NCBI RefSeq assembly: GCF_008801925.2
Contig: NZ_CP062805.1
Span: 62,001-126,000 of the forward strand
Reading direction: 5' to 3'
DNA: 64,000 nt
DNA from: Cupriavidus basilensis
GTDB taxonomy: Bacteria > Pseudomonadota > Gammaproteobacteria > Burkholderiales > Burkholderiaceae
Under the pieces are notes generated by a model. It did no database searches, had not been told where the DNA came from, and worked only from the letters and a program-made list of their open reading frames with translations. Every line of letters begins with the position of its first letter. Within the stretch, counting starts at the first letter, position 1. The translations under genes and the position numbers were made by a program. Positions 25,897-37,026 of the stretch are shown here, one piece after another.

Positions 25897-28800
25897 ATGA
25901 ACAGTCCACTTCCCGAGGCGATCCGCAAGTCTCTCGAAAAAGTCACGCTCGACGACAAATACAGCCTGGATCGCGGCCGGGCATTCATGAGCGGCGTACA
26001 GGCGCTGGTTCGCCTGCCGATGTTGCAGCGCCAGCGCGACCTTGCCGCTGGCTTGAATACCAGCGGCTTCATCAGCGGCTACCGCGGCAGCCCGCTGGGC
26101 GGCTACGACCAGGCACTCTGGGCCGCGAAGAAGCACCTGCAGGCGAACCACGTGGTCTTCCAGCCGGGGCTGAACGAGGAACTGGCCGCCACCGCGCTGT
26201 GGGGGTCGCAGCAACTGGATCTGTATCCCCAGACCAAGAAGTACGACGGGGTCTTCGGTCTCTGGTATGGCAAGGGGCCGGGGGTGGATCGCTGCTCGGA
26301 CGTCTTCAAGCATGCCAACATGGCCGGAACCGCGAAGCACGGCGGCGTGATCGCCATCGCGGGCGACGACCACGCATCCAAGAGCAGCACGGCGGCGCAC
26401 CAGAGCGACCACATCTTCAAGGCCTGCGGGATGCCGGTCTTCTTTCCCTCGAGCGTGCAGGAGATCCTTGATCTCGGCCTGCACGCCTTTGCCATGAGCC
26501 GCTTCTCCGGCGTGTGGATGGGCATGAAGACGATTCAGGAAGTGGTCGAGTCCACGACCTCGGTCAGCGTCGATCCGGATCGGGTGCAGATCGCTCTGCC
26601 GGAGGATTTCGCCATGCCCCCCGGCGGCGTTCACATCCGCTGGCCGGATCCGCCGCTGGAGCAGGAAGCCCGGCTGATGGACTACAAATGGTATGCCGCG
26701 CTCGCGTACATGCGCGCCAACCGCCTCAATCGCAATGTGATCGAGGGCCCTCAGGATCGCTTCGGCATCATCGCCAGCGGCAAGGCGTACAACGATACCC
26801 GGCAGGCCCTGGTCGATCTGGGCCTGGACGACGATACCTGCCGCCGCCTGGGCATTCGCCTGCACAAGGTCAACGTCGTCTGGCCGCTGGAGGCGACCGC
26901 CACCCGCGAGTTCGCGATGGGCTTGCAGGAGGTGCTGGTGGTGGAGGAAAAGCGCCAGGTCATCGAGTACCAGATCAAGGAGGCGCTCTACAACTGGCGT
27001 CCCGACGTGCGGCCGAATGTGCTCGGCAAGTTCGACGAGCAGGAAGGTGACCACACCGGCGGCGAGTGGTCCATGCCCAACCCCAGCGAGAACTGGCTGC
27101 TGCGTGCCAAGGCCGACCTCACGCCGGCCATCATCGCGAAGGCGATCGCCAAGCGCTTGCGCAAGATCGGCATGGCGCCGGAAGGCAGCGACATCGCCGC
27201 GCGCATGGATGCGCGACTGGCCGTGATCGATCAGCGCGAGCGAGCCATGGCGGAGATGAAGATCGACACCGGGGATCGCATGCCGTGGTTCTGCAGCGGC
27301 TGCCCGCACAACACCAGCACCCGCGTGCCGGAAGGCTCGCGCGCGCTGGCGGGCATCGGCTGCCATTACATGTCGCAGTGGATGGACCGCAGCACCAGCA
27401 CCTTCAGCCAGATGGGCGGCGAGGGCGTGGCTTGGGTGGGGCAGGCCCCGTTCACGACCGACAAGCACGTGTTCGCCAACGTGGGTGACGGCACCTACTT
27501 CCACAGCGGCCTGCTGGCCATTCGCCAATCGATCGCGGCCGGGGTGAACATCACCTACAAGGTGCTCTACAACGATGCGGTGGCCATGACCGGCGGCCAG
27601 CAGGTGGGCGAGCGCCCCGAAGGCCACAGCGTGCTGCAGATCCAGAAGAGCCTGGTCGCGGAAGGCGTGAAGAAGCTGGTCATCGTCACCGATGAGCCGC
27701 AGAAATACGACGGCGTGACGCTGGAGGCGGGGGTCACCGTGCATCACCGCGATGACCTCGACAAGATCCAGCGCGAGCTGCGCGAGATCGCGGGCTGCAC
27801 GGCGATCATCTACGACCAGACCTGTGCCACCGAAAAGCGCCGCCGCCGCAAGCGCGGCAAGCTCGCCACGCCGGCCAAGACCGTGGTCATCAACGAGTTG
27901 GTCTGCGAGGGTTGCGGCGACTGCTCGGTGCAGTCCAACTGCCTGTCGGTCGAGCCCCTGGAAACCGAGTTCGGCCGCAAGCGCCGCATCAACCAGAACT
28001 CCTGCAACAAGGACTACAGCTGCGTCAAGGGCTTCTGCCCGAGCTTCGTCACCATCGAGGGTGGCGAGCTCAAGAAGCCCAAGAAAGAGAAGAAGGGGGA
28101 CCTCGCCGCGCTGCCCCGCATTCCCGAGCCCGTGCTGCCGGTCGCCGAGGAGGCCTGGGGCATTCTCGTCGCAGGCGTTGGCGGAACCGGCGTGATCACC
28201 ATCGGGCAAGTGCTGGGCATGGCCGCGCACCTTGAGGGCAAGGGCATTGTCACGCAGGACGCGGCGGGCCTGGCGCAGAAGGGCGGATCGACCTGGAGCC
28301 ATGTCCAGATTGCCAACCGGCCGGAAGCCATCCACACAACCAAGATCGATACGGCCAACGCGGACCTCCTGATCGCGTGCGACGCCATCGTCGGTGCGAA
28401 CAAGTACGCAACGGGGCTGATCCGCGAAGGGCGCACGTTCGTTGCGCTGAACACGCATGGCACACCGACCGCTGCCTTCACGCAGAACCCCGACTGGCAG
28501 TTCCCCGGCGGCAACTGCGAAGCGGTGCTGGCCGCCGCGGCGGGTGCGCAGATGGTGTCCAGCTTCGACGCGGAGCAGGCTGCGGTGCAGTTGCTGGGCG
28601 ATTCGATCTACACCAATCCGCTGATGCTGGGCTATGCGTGGCAGATGGGCAAGGTGCCGCTCTCGCACGCTGCCTTGATGCGTGCCATGGAACTCAATGG
28701 GGTGCAGATCGAGAACAACAAGGCGGCCTTCGAGTGGGGACGCCGGTGCGCCCATGACCTCAAGGCGGTGCAGGCCTTGTACCAGGCCGCGGCCGTGATC

Positions 28801-29466
28801 GAGATCGTGCGCAAGCCGTCGCTCGACCAGGTCATCCGCAAGCGCGTCGAGTTCCTGACGGCGTATCAGAACGCAGCCTATGCGGCCGACTACCAGTCCT
28901 TCGTTGAGAAGGTTCGCTCGTCTGAAACACGCCTAAAGAGCACTCGCCTGACCGAGGCGGTGGCGCGCTACCTGTTCAAGCTGATGGCCTACAAGGACGA
29001 GTACGAAGTGGCGCGGCTGCACACCGATGCGGCATTCACGCAGAAGCTGGCCGACATGTTTGAAGGCGACTTCAAGGTAGTGCACCACCTCGCGCCCCCG
29101 ACGTTTGCCAAACGCAACGACAAGGGTGAACTGGTCAAGCAACCCTTCGGCCCCTGGATGCGCCGCGCTTTCGGAATCCTCGCCAAGATGAAGAGCCTGC
29201 GCGGCACGGCGCTCGATCCCTTTGGCCGGACCGAGGAACGCAGGACGGAGCGCGCCCTGATCCAGGACTATCGCGCCAGCGTCGAGGAGCTGCTTCCCAT
29301 GCTGTCGCCGGAGAAGCTCTCCCTCGCCGTGGAAATCGCCCGCATTCCCGAAGAGATCCGGGGGTATGGCCACGTGAAGGAGCGCCATCTTGCGGCGGCA
29401 CGCGAGAAGTGGGCGGCCCTTCGCCACCAGTGGCGCAACGGGACCGTGGCGAAGGAGGTCGCCTGA
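25897..29466 (+). CDS. Fused indolepyruvate:ferredoxin oxidoreductase-family 2-oxoacid oxidoreductase
   Basis: A 1189-residue single-chain enzyme of the fused IOR family, which oxidatively decarboxylates 2-oxoacids (classically aryl pyruvates) to acyl-CoA. Domain order: pyrimidine-binding transketolase-like domain (GYRGSPLGGYD; GDDHASKSS), TPP-binding domain with CSGCPHNT and NVGDGTYFHSG...YNDAVAMTGGQ (about residues 465-570), a Cys cluster (CEGCGDCSVQSNC, then CNKDYSCVKGFC) for Fe-S, then the gamma domain (GVGGTGVITIGQ, DAAGLAQKGGST) near 755-800. It lies with Liv-type transport genes and an aminotransferase, suggesting use on a 2-oxoacid derived from an imported amino acid. Length is normal for the family. 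Confidence 0.93.
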   Translation: MNSPLPEAIRKSLEKVTLDDKYSLDRGRAFMSGVQALVRLPMLQRQRDLAAGLNTSGFISGYRGSPLGGYDQALWAAKKHLQANHVVFQPGLNEELAATALWGSQQLDLYPQTKKYDGVFGLWYGKGPGVDRCSDVFKHANMAGTAKHGGVIAIAGDDHASKSSTAAHQSDHIFKACGMPVFFPSSVQEILDLGLHAFAMSRFSGVWMGMKTIQEVVESTTSVSVDPDRVQIALPEDFAMPPGGVHIRWPDPPLEQEARLMDYKWYAALAYMRANRLNRNVIEGPQDRFGIIASGKAYNDTRQALVDLGLDDDTCRRLGIRLHKVNVVWPLEATATREFAMGLQEVLVVEEKRQVIEYQIKEALYNWRPDVRPNVLGKFDEQEGDHTGGEWSMPNPSENWLLRAKADLTPAIIAKAIAKRLRKIGMAPEGSDIAARMDARLAVIDQRERAMAEMKIDTGDRMPWFCSGCPHNTSTRVPEGSRALAGIGCHYMSQWMDRSTSTFSQMGGEGVAWVGQAPFTTDKHVFANVGDGTYFHSGLLAIRQSIAAGVNITYKVLYNDAVAMTGGQQVGERPEGHSVLQIQKSLVAEGVKKLVIVTDEPQKYDGVTLEAGVTVHHRDDLDKIQRELREIAGCTAIIYDQTCATEKRRRRKRGKLATPAKTVVINELVCEGCGDCSVQSNCLSVEPLETEFGRKRRINQNSCNKDYSCVKGFCPSFVTIEGGELKKPKKEKKGDLAALPRIPEPVLPVAEEAWGILVAGVGGTGVITIGQVLGMAAHLEGKGIVTQDAAGLAQKGGSTWSHVQIANRPEAIHTTKIDTANADLLIACDAIVGANKYATGLIREGRTFVALNTHGTPTAAFTQNPDWQFPGGNCEAVLAAAAGAQMVSSFDAEQAAVQLLGDSIYTNPLMLGYAWQMGKVPLSHAALMRAMELNGVQIENNKAAFEWGRRCAHDLKAVQALYQAAAVIEIVRKPSLDQVIRKRVEFLTAYQNAAYAADYQSFVEKVRSSETRLKSTRLTEAVARYLFKLMAYKDEYEVARLHTDAAFTQKLADMFEGDFKVVHHLAPPTFAKRNDKGELVKQPFGPWMRRAFGILAKMKSLRGTALDPFGRTEERRTERALIQDYRASVEELLPMLSPEKLSLAVEIARIPEEIRGYGHVKERHLAAAREKWAALRHQWRNGTVAKEVA

Positions 29467-29490
29467 TTCACCAGCCTTCGGCATGACGCG

Positions 29491-29508
29491 GTGCCCGAAA
29501 CACCGGGC
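29491..29508 (+). terminator. Small hairpin after the IOR gene
   Basis: TGCCCG and CGGGCA form 6-bp arms around AAACAC. No T-run follows, so it may only attenuate transcription before the binding-protein gene 108 bp downstream. Confidence 0.35.
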
Positions 29509-29615
29509 ATTGCGTCATCGCCGGTTTCTCCGGTCAGGCCACGCAGGCCAGACCGACCTGCGTAGTTCTTTCCTCGAAATTCAGATCGATTCCGGACAAC
29601 ACCGGCATAGCAACC

Positions 29616-30734
29616 ATGAAAACAACTCGCTCATTCCTTGCGATTCCGGCTGCGGCCGTGCTTGCATGCTTTGGCCCGTCCGCGCACGCGGAAACGGTGA
29701 AGATCGCTTTGGCTGGCCCCGTGAGCGGCCCCGTCGCGCAGTACGGAGACATGGCAAAGGCCGGTGTGTTGACGGCGGTCGAGCAGATCAATGCTGCAGG
29801 CGGCACCGGCGGGCGCAAGCTTGAGGTCGTCATGATGGACGATGCCTGCGAACCCAAGCAGGCCGTGGCGGTCGCCAACAAGATCGTCAGCCAGGGGATC
29901 CGGTTCGTGATCGGCCACCTCTGTTCGGGATCGACGATTCCCGCCTCGGAGATCTACGAGAACGAGGGCGTGGTGATGGTGACGCCTTCCGCGACCGCGC
30001 CGCAGCTGACCGAGGGCAAGAAGCGCAAGTTCATCTTCCGCACCATCGGTCGCGACGACCAGCAGGGCCCTGCGGCGGCCCGGTACGTCATTGCCCAGAA
30101 AGGCATCAAGGCGGTGGCCGTCCTGCACGACAAGCAATCCTACGGCCAGGGCATTGCCGCCACTGTGAAAAAGAACCTCGATGCGGCCAAGGTTCCCGTC
30201 GCATTGTTTGAAGGCATCAACGCGGGCGATACCGACTACTCGGCCATCATCACCAAGCTCAAGTCGCAGAAGATCGACTTTGTCTATTACGGCGGCTACC
30301 ACCCGGAAATGGGACTGCTGCTGCGTCAGGCGCGCGAGCAAGGCATCAAGGCCGTCTTCATGGGGCCGGAAGGCGTTGGCAACAAGGACGTGACCGCGAT
30401 TGCCGGTGCGGCTTCCGAGGGGATGCTGGTCACGCTGCCTGCGGATTTTTCGACCGACCCCGCCAATGCGGCCGTGGTGAAAGCCTTTGCAGACAAGAAG
30501 CGTGACATCAATGGTCCGTTCCAGCTGCCGTCCTATGCCGGCGTCAAGGTGCTTGCGGATGCCATTGCCGGCGCCAAGAGCACCGACCCCGCCAAAGTGG
30601 CTGCGTTCATGCACCAGAACAGTTTCCAGACGCCCATTGGCAAGGTCGAGTACGACGCCCAGGGTGACTTGAAGTCTTTCCGGTTCACCGTCTTCACCTG
30701 GCACAAGGACGCCACCAAGACGCCCGCCAACTGA
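29616..30734 (+). CDS. Branched-chain amino acid-type ABC transporter substrate-binding protein (LivK-like), copy 1
   Basis: A 372-residue periplasmic binding protein with a cleavable signal peptide (charged start, hydrophobic core to about residue 22, cut near AHAETV). Type I periplasmic-binding fold with the Liv-family signature CSGSTIPASEIYENEGVVM and ligand-pocket residues around GGYHPEMG. The ligand is unknown; LivK-family proteins in Burkholderiales take amino acids, amides or aromatic acids. It is followed by a close paralogue of identical length at 30823 and then by the permease and ATPase genes. A third paralogue is at 58198. Confidence 0.9.
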   Translation: MKTTRSFLAIPAAAVLACFGPSAHAETVKIALAGPVSGPVAQYGDMAKAGVLTAVEQINAAGGTGGRKLEVVMMDDACEPKQAVAVANKIVSQGIRFVIGHLCSGSTIPASEIYENEGVVMVTPSATAPQLTEGKKRKFIFRTIGRDDQQGPAAARYVIAQKGIKAVAVLHDKQSYGQGIAATVKKNLDAAKVPVALFEGINAGDTDYSAIITKLKSQKIDFVYYGGYHPEMGLLLRQAREQGIKAVFMGPEGVGNKDVTAIAGAASEGMLVTLPADFSTDPANAAVVKAFADKKRDINGPFQLPSYAGVKVLADAIAGAKSTDPAKVAAFMHQNSFQTPIGKVEYDAQGDLKSFRFTVFTWHKDATKTPAN

Positions 30735-30822
30735 TTTTCCGCTGGGTCCGTCACGCTCCGGGAGGGCGGGGCGGGCCTCGGTGCTTTGCCCATCCCTACC
30801 TATTTCAACAATGGAGACTGCC

Positions 30823-31941
30823 ATGAAATCCACGATTCGTCCTCATCGGCTTGCTGCGGCTGCCGTCCTCGCCGTCCTGGGGCTGTCCGCGCAAGCCCAG
30901 ACCGTCAAGATCGCCATTGCTGGCGCCATGACGGGTTCGGTGGCCCAGTACGGCGACATGATGAAGGCAGGCGCCCTGACCGCCATCGAGCAGGTCAATG
31001 CCGCAGGTGGGGTGAATGGGAAGAAATTGGAGCCCGTCATCATGGACGACGCCTGTGAGCCCAAGCAGGCCGTGGCAGTCGCCAACAAGATCGTCAGCCA
31101 GGGCATCAAGTACGTCATCGGCCATGTGTGCTCCGGATCGACCATTCCCGCTTCGGAGATCTACGAGAACGAAGGCGTGCTCATGGTGACGCCGACGGCC
31201 ACGGCGCCGCAGCTGACCGAGAGCAAGAAGCGCAAGCTCATCTTCCGAACGATCGGCCGGGACGATCAGCAGGGGCCCGTGGCCGCAGGCTACATCATCA
31301 ATACGGTCAAGCCGAAAAAGGTGGCGGTGCTGCACGACAAGCAGTCCTACGGCCAAGGCATTGCCGCCACGGTCAAGAAGGAGCTGGATGCCGCCAAGGT
31401 GCCGGTGGTGTTCTACGAGGGCATCAATGCCGGCGAGCCCGACTATTCCGCCGTCATCACGAAGCTGAAGTCCCAGGGCATCGACTTCGTCTACTTCGGC
31501 GGCTACCACCCGGAGATCGGGCTCCTCATGCGCCAGTCGCGGGAGCAGGGCGTGAAAGCGGTCTTCATGGGGCCGGAGGCTGTGAGCAGCAAGGAGGTGA
31601 CGGCCATCGCGGGCGCGGCTTCCGAGGGCATGCTGCTCACGCTGCCTGTTGATTTCTCTGCAGACCCCGCGAACGCCGGGCTCGTGAAGGCCTTTGCCGA
31701 GAAAAAGCGTGACGCGGGCGGCGCGTTCCAGATGCCGGCCTACGCTGCGGTCAAGATCATCGCCGATGCGATGTCCGGCTCCAAGAGCACGGACCCGGAA
31801 AAGGTCGCTGCCTTCATGCACCAGAACACTTTCCAGACCCCGATCGGCACGGTCCAGTACGACGCCCAGGGAGACCTCAAGTCGTTCAAGTTCGTGGTCT
31901 ACACCTGGCACAAGGATGCCACCAAGACCGCTGCCAACTGA
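30823..31941 (+). CDS. LivK-like ABC transporter substrate-binding protein, copy 2
   Basis: A 372-residue paralogue of the preceding gene and a tandem duplicate in position and length. The signal peptide ends near LSAQAQTV. It shares the same signature blocks (DDACEPKQAVAVANKIVSQG, CSGSTIPASEIYENEG) but differs in the hinge and pocket region (GGYHPEIGLLMRQSR; EAVSSKEV for EGVGNKDV), which might change ligand preference. ATG at 30823 follows GGAGACTGCC; an earlier in-frame start would disrupt the signal peptide. Two binding proteins could feed the single LivHMGF membrane complex encoded next. Confidence 0.9.
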   Translation: MKSTIRPHRLAAAAVLAVLGLSAQAQTVKIAIAGAMTGSVAQYGDMMKAGALTAIEQVNAAGGVNGKKLEPVIMDDACEPKQAVAVANKIVSQGIKYVIGHVCSGSTIPASEIYENEGVLMVTPTATAPQLTESKKRKLIFRTIGRDDQQGPVAAGYIINTVKPKKVAVLHDKQSYGQGIAATVKKELDAAKVPVVFYEGINAGEPDYSAVITKLKSQGIDFVYFGGYHPEIGLLMRQSREQGVKAVFMGPEAVSSKEVTAIAGAASEGMLLTLPVDFSADPANAGLVKAFAEKKRDAGGAFQMPAYAAVKIIADAMSGSKSTDPEKVAAFMHQNTFQTPIGTVQYDAQGDLKSFKFVVYTWHKDATKTAAN

Positions 31942-32026
31942 TGCAGCACGTGGCTAGGCCGGCGTCCGGTTCAAGGATCGGATGCTGCCGGCCTGCTTTG
32001 AACGCTCTTGTTGCGAGGCATCCTGG

Positions 32027-32953
<927 letters not shown>

Positions 32954-32960
32954 GGACGAC

Positions 32961-34220
32961 ATGACACAAGCCATTGCAATGAAAGCGTCGCCGTTCCCCG
33001 CCGTCCTCAAGGACGCGGCGATCGCGGCCCTGTTGACCGCGGTGTTGACCATCCCGGCGCTTGGGCTCCAACTCAAGCTCGACGGGTACAAGATGGTCCT
33101 GGAGCCGCACTGGCGTCCCGTGTGGATTGCCGTGATCGTGGTGTTCCTGTTCCAGTTGTGCAAGCCGATGCTGGCAGGCGCGCGCGGCGTCGTGCGGCTG
33201 CCAGCCATTCCGATGCCGGGGCCGCATCAGCAGCGCGTGGCGATCTGGTTCTTGCTGCTGGCGGGGTTCGCGTGGTCGTTCTTCGGCTCGCGCGGGGCGC
33301 TCGACATCGCCACGCTGGCGCTGATCTACGTGATCTTGGGCCTGGGCCTGAACATCGTGGTGGGCTTCGCCGGGCTGCTCGATCTGGGCTACGTGGGCTT
33401 CTACGCCGTCGGCGGATACACCTATGCGTTGCTCAACCAGTATTTCGGATTGAGTTTCTGGGAGTGCCTCCCGATCGCGGCGGCGATGTCGGCCACATTC
33501 GGCTTCCTGCTCGGATTTCCGGTGCTGCGCCTGCGCGGCGACTATCTGGCCATCGTCACCTTGGGCTTTGGCGAGATCATCCGGCTGTTGCTGAATAATC
33601 TCACCAGCGTGACAGGCGGTCCCGATGGCATCTCGGGCATCCCCAAGCCGACGGCCTTCGGGTTCGAGATTGCGCGCGCCGCTAAGACGGCAGGCGCGCA
33701 GACCTTCCATGAACTGCTGGGCCTGACCTACAGAGGGGACCACATGGTGCTCTTCCTGTACTTGCTGGCGCTGTTGCTGGTGGGCTTCACGCTCTTCGTC
33801 ACCAGCCGGTTGATCCGCATGCCGATGGGCCGGGCCTGGGAGGCGCTGCGCGAGGATGAGATCGCCTGCCGCTCGCTGGGCCTGAGCCCGACCCGCGTGA
33901 AGCTGTCGGCCTTCACGCTGGGCGCTTCCTTCGCGGGCATCGGCGGCGCCTTCTTCGCGGCACGCCAAGGGCTGGTCAATCCCGAGTCCTTCACCTTCAT
34001 CGAGTCGGCGTTGATCCTCGCGGTCGTTGTGCTCGGCGGCATGGGCTCGCAGCTCGGCGTGGCGCTGGCGGCCATTCTGCTGACGGTGCTGCCGGAACTC
34101 ACGCGCGAGTTTGCGGAGTACCGCATGCTGATCTTTGGCCTGGTGATGATCCTGATGATGATCTGGCGCCCCCAAGGGCTGCTGCCCACCAGCCGCCCCC
34201 ATCTGGAGTTGCCGCGATGA
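32961..34220 (+). CDS. livM: Branched-chain amino acid-type ABC transporter permease LivM
   Basis: A 419-residue permease starting 7 bp after livH, with about ten membrane segments. LivM landmarks are [44 protein letters not shown], and the coupling loop [19 protein letters not shown]. The N-terminal extension of about 100 residues with two membrane segments is usual for LivM of this type. The last codon overlaps the livG start by 4 bp, so translation is probably coupled. Confidence 0.93.
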   Translation: MTQAIAMKASPFPAVLKDAAIAALLTAVLTIPALGLQLKLDGYKMVLEPHWRPVWIAVIVVFLFQLCKPMLAGARGVVRLPAIPMPGPHQQRVAIWFLLLAGFAWSFFGSRGALDIATLALIYVILGLGLNIVVGFAGLLDLGYVGFYAVGGYTYALLNQYFGLSFWECLPIAAAMSATFGFLLGFPVLRLRGDYLAIVTLGFGEIIRLLLNNLTSVTGGPDGISGIPKPTAFGFEIARAAKTAGAQTFHELLGLTYRGDHMVLFLYLLALLLVGFTLFVTSRLIRMPMGRAWEALREDEIACRSLGLSPTRVKLSAFTLGASFAGIGGAFFAARQGLVNPESFTFIESALILAVVVLGGMGSQLGVALAAILLTVLPELTREFAEYRMLIFGLVMILMMIWRPQGLLPTSRPHLELPR

Positions 34221-34996
34221 CTGCCATTGCATCTTCCGAATTGCTCACAGTCTCCGGCTTGCAGATGCGCTTTGGTGGCCTGATGGCGGTCAACGGCATC
34301 GACTTCCAGGTCCGCCGCAACGAGGTCTTCGCCATCATCGGGCCGAACGGTGCGGGCAAGACCACGGTGTTCAACTGCGTCGGCGGGTTCTACAAGCCGA
34401 CCGGCGGGGACGTGATCCTGGATGGCCACCGCATCGCAGGGCTGCCCAGCCACCTCGTGGCACGCAAGGGCCTGGTGCGCACCTTCCAGAACATCCGCCT
34501 GTTCAAGCGTCTGACGGTCGTGGAAAACCTGATGGTCGCGCAGCATCTGCAGGTCAAGACGGGGCTGCTGCATGGGTTGCTGGCGACGCCCGCATACCGC
34601 CGCGCCGAGCGGGAGGCGCTGGTGCGTGCCGCGCAATGGCTGGATCGGATGGAGTTGACCGAGGTCGCCAATCGCGAGGCCGGGACGCTCTCCTACGGCC
34701 ACCAGCGCCGCCTGGAAATCGCCCGCTGCATGATCACCAAACCCCGGCTGCTGTTGCTGGACGAGCCCGCGGCGGGCCTGAACCCGCAGGAAAAGCTCGA
34801 GCTCCAGCACCTGATCAAGCGGCTGCGCCACGAGTTCGGGATCTCCGTGCTGCTGATCGAACACGACATGGGGCTGGTCATGGGCGTCTCCGACCGCATT
34901 CTCGTGATGGAGCACGGGCGGCCAATCGTCACAGCCAGGCCCGAAGAGGTGCGGAACGACCCGCGCGTGATCAAGGCCTACCTGGGGGAGGAGTGA
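34217..34996 (+). CDS. livG: ABC transporter ATP-binding protein LivG
   Basis: A 259-residue cytoplasmic ATPase. Walker A is [12 protein letters not shown], the signature motif is degenerate ([14 protein letters not shown]), and Walker B is [15 protein letters not shown] with the H-loop in [14 protein letters not shown] in place of LSGG is common in LivG. It overlaps livM by 4 bp and livF by 1 bp. It energises import through LivHM together with LivF. Confidence 0.94.
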   Translation: MTAIASSELLTVSGLQMRFGGLMAVNGIDFQVRRNEVFAIIGPNGAGKTTVFNCVGGFYKPTGGDVILDGHRIAGLPSHLVARKGLVRTFQNIRLFKRLTVVENLMVAQHLQVKTGLLHGLLATPAYRRAEREALVRAAQWLDRMELTEVANREAGTLSYGHQRRLEIARCMITKPRLLLLDEPAAGLNPQEKLELQHLIKRLRHEFGISVLLIEHDMGLVMGVSDRILVMEHGRPIVTARPEEVRNDPRVIKAYLGEE

Positions 34997-35697
34997 TGCT
35001 AAAGCTGGAGAAAATCCACACCCACTATGGCGCCATCGAGGCACTTTCCGGGGTATCGATCGAGGTCAAGAAGGGGGAGATCGTCACCCTGATCGGCAGC
35101 AATGGCGCGGGCAAGACGACGCTGATGATGACGGTGTGCGGTTCCCCGCGCGCCAGCAGCGGGCGCGTGCTGTTCGAGGGGCGGGACATTACCAACCGCA
35201 ACACCCACGACATCATGCGCATGGGCATGGCGATCTCGCCGGAGGGCAGGCGGGTGTTTCCCAGTCTGACCGTGGTGGACAACCTGAAGATGGGCGGCTT
35301 CTTCGCCGATCGCCATGAAATCGAGGCCGGGATCGAGCATGTGTTCAAGCTCTTTCCGCGGCTGCGCGAGCGTTCGGCTCAGCGCGCCGGAACGATGTCA
35401 GGCGGCGAGCAGCAGATGCTGGCGATCGGCCGCGCCCTGATGAGCCGTCCACGTCTGCTGCTGCTGGACGAACCCACGTTGGGTCTGGCGCCGCTGGTCA
35501 TTGCGCAGATCTTCGACATCATCCGCACGATCCGGGAAGAAGGGGTCACGGTCTTTCTGGTCGAGCAGAACGCCAACAAGGCACTGCAAGTGGCCGATCG
35601 GGGCTACGTGCTGGAAACCGGGCGCGTCGTTCTCGCTGACACCGGCAGGAATCTGCTCACCAATGACCGCATTAAGCAAGCCTATCTGGGTGGATAG
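34996..35697 (+). CDS. livF: ABC transporter ATP-binding protein LivF
   Basis: A 233-residue second ATPase of the Liv complex. Walker A is GSNGAGKTTLMM, the signature TMSGGEQQMLAIGRALM, Walker B LLLLDEPTLGLAP, and the H-loop region FLVEQNANKAL has Gln-Asn where His is usual, which is normal for LivF. It starts inside the livG stop codon. A 172-bp gap with no gene separates it from the aminotransferase gene. Confidence 0.94.
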   Translation: MLKLEKIHTHYGAIEALSGVSIEVKKGEIVTLIGSNGAGKTTLMMTVCGSPRASSGRVLFEGRDITNRNTHDIMRMGMAISPEGRRVFPSLTVVDNLKMGGFFADRHEIEAGIEHVFKLFPRLRERSAQRAGTMSGGEQQMLAIGRALMSRPRLLLLDEPTLGLAPLVIAQIFDIIRTIREEGVTVFLVEQNANKALQVADRGYVLETGRVVLADTGRNLLTNDRIKQAYLGG

Positions 35698-35846
35698 GGG
35701 CGGCACCCTGGGTGGCAATGCTTTGGCACGGGATTCTCTGAAAGGCCGAATGGGCGTCCTCCAATGCCAATGGCCGCGGCCTCGGCTTGCCACTTCGCCA
35801 TCCAGTGCCACGAAGAGTTGGTCAGGATTTTCTGACCGTTGAGTTT

Positions 35847-35857
35847 GGGGTTTACAC
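35847..35857 (-). promoter_or_regulatory. GTGTAAACCCC box (inverted) before the aminotransferase
   Basis: GGGGTTTACAC is the exact inverse of the GTGTAAACCCC box found upstream of the MFS gene (39784-39794). Here it sits 12 bp before the ATG, without the TATACATCA palindrome, so a regulatory role is uncertain. Confidence 0.3.
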
Positions 35858-35869
35858 AAGGAGTAAAAA

Positions 35870-36967
35870 ATGGGCAACGATGCCGATTTGAAGGTTTCGA
35901 TCGAGAGAAGTCTGTCGCCGACTGCGCCAGAGGTGCGCGCGAAGCTGCTGGAGAATCCGGCGTTCGGGCGCCAGTTCAGCGATCACATGGCGACCGCTCG
36001 GTACTCGGCGGAACGCGGCTGGCACGACGCCAAGATTGAGCCGCGCGGTGGCTTCAACTTCGATCCGGCGTCGCTGGTCTTTCACTACGCTCAGGAAATC
36101 TTCGAGGGCATGAAGGCCTATCGCCAGCCAGACGGTAGCGTGGCGCTGTTCCGCCCCGACGCCAATGCCCGCCGCTTTCGCAATTCCGCGAACCGGCTGG
36201 CGATGGCGCCGCTGCCGGAATCCCTGTTCCTGGAGTCCGTGCGGGAACTGGTGCGTATCGACCGCGACTGGATCCCGGCGGCGGATGGCGCGGCACTCTA
36301 TCTGCGGCCTTTCATGATCGCCACCGAGGTGTTGGTGGGCATGAAGCCTTCGGCCGAGTATCTGTATTGCGCCATCGCGTCGCCTGTGGGCTCCTACTTC
36401 AAGGCGGGCTCATCTGCCGTGACGGTATGGGTTTCCGAGGACTTCACCCGTGCCGGGCCCGGCGGAACCGGCGATGCCAAATGCGGCGGCAACTATGCCG
36501 CGAGCCTGGCCGCGCAGGCGGAAGCGGCCCGCCAGGGCTGCGACCAGGTGGTGTTCCTCGATGCCGTCGATCGGTGCTGGGTGGAGGAGCTGGGCGCGAT
36601 GAATATCTTCTTTGTCTTCAACGACGGATCGATCCAGACTCCGCCCCTGACCGGCACGATCCTGCCCGGCATCACGCGCGAGTCCTTGATGGTGCTGGCG
36701 GGCGACATGGGAATGACCGTGCGTGAAGAGCCCTATGCCATTGACCAGTGGCAGGCAGATGCCCAAAGCGGCCGCCTGACCGAAGCGTTTGCCTGCGGCA
36801 CGGCTGCCGTGGTGACGCCGATCGGCACCGTGAAAGGACGCCAGCACAACTTCACGGTTGGCGACGGTGATGTGGGGCCGGTGGCGAGCCGCTTGAAATC
36901 GGCCCTGCTCGATATCCAGCAGGGGCGTGCTCCCGACACGCATGGCTGGATGGAACGGATCGGCTGA
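35870..36967 (+). CDS. Branched-chain-amino-acid aminotransferase family (class IV)
   Basis: A 365-residue fold-type IV PLP aminotransferase. Landmarks: QEIFEGMKAYRQPDGS, RLAMAPLPE, LYLRPFMIATE, the PLP Lys in DAKCGGNYAASL, and EELGAMNIFFVF plus CGTAAVVTPIGT. Length fits eukaryote-like branched-chain aminotransferases. It reversibly converts Leu, Ile, Val or similar amino acids to 2-oxoacids with 2-oxoglutarate. It lies with a Liv-type importer and a 2-oxoacid oxidoreductase, so here it may start the breakdown of an imported amino acid rather than serve biosynthesis. The ribosome-binding site AAGGAG precedes ATG 35870. Confidence 0.9.
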   Translation: MGNDADLKVSIERSLSPTAPEVRAKLLENPAFGRQFSDHMATARYSAERGWHDAKIEPRGGFNFDPASLVFHYAQEIFEGMKAYRQPDGSVALFRPDANARRFRNSANRLAMAPLPESLFLESVRELVRIDRDWIPAADGAALYLRPFMIATEVLVGMKPSAEYLYCAIASPVGSYFKAGSSAVTVWVSEDFTRAGPGGTGDAKCGGNYAASLAAQAEAARQGCDQVVFLDAVDRCWVEELGAMNIFFVFNDGSIQTPPLTGTILPGITRESLMVLAGDMGMTVREEPYAIDQWQADAQSGRLTEAFACGTAAVVTPIGTVKGRQHNFTVGDGDVGPVASRLKSALLDIQQGRAPDTHGWMERIG

Positions 36968-36975
36968 AGCACTCC

Positions 36976-37012
36976 GCCCGCAGGTCTGCCAAACCCGCGG
37001 GCTTCTTCCTGT
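36976..37012 (+). terminator. Terminator between the aminotransferase and lysR
   Basis: GCCCGC (36976-36981) and GCGGGC (36997-37002) form a stem followed by a pyrimidine-rich TTCTTCCTGTC. It sits between two convergent genes. Confidence 0.5.
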
Positions 37013-37026
37013 CTTCATCCTTGCGG

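Noticed and set aside
25285..28755. 1156-codon minus-strand open frame
   Set aside because: It is antisense to the fused 2-oxoacid oxidoreductase gene, whose domains and motifs are continuous on the plus strand. The minus frame is rich in Arg, His and Ala with no family features, as expected of high-GC shadow frames.
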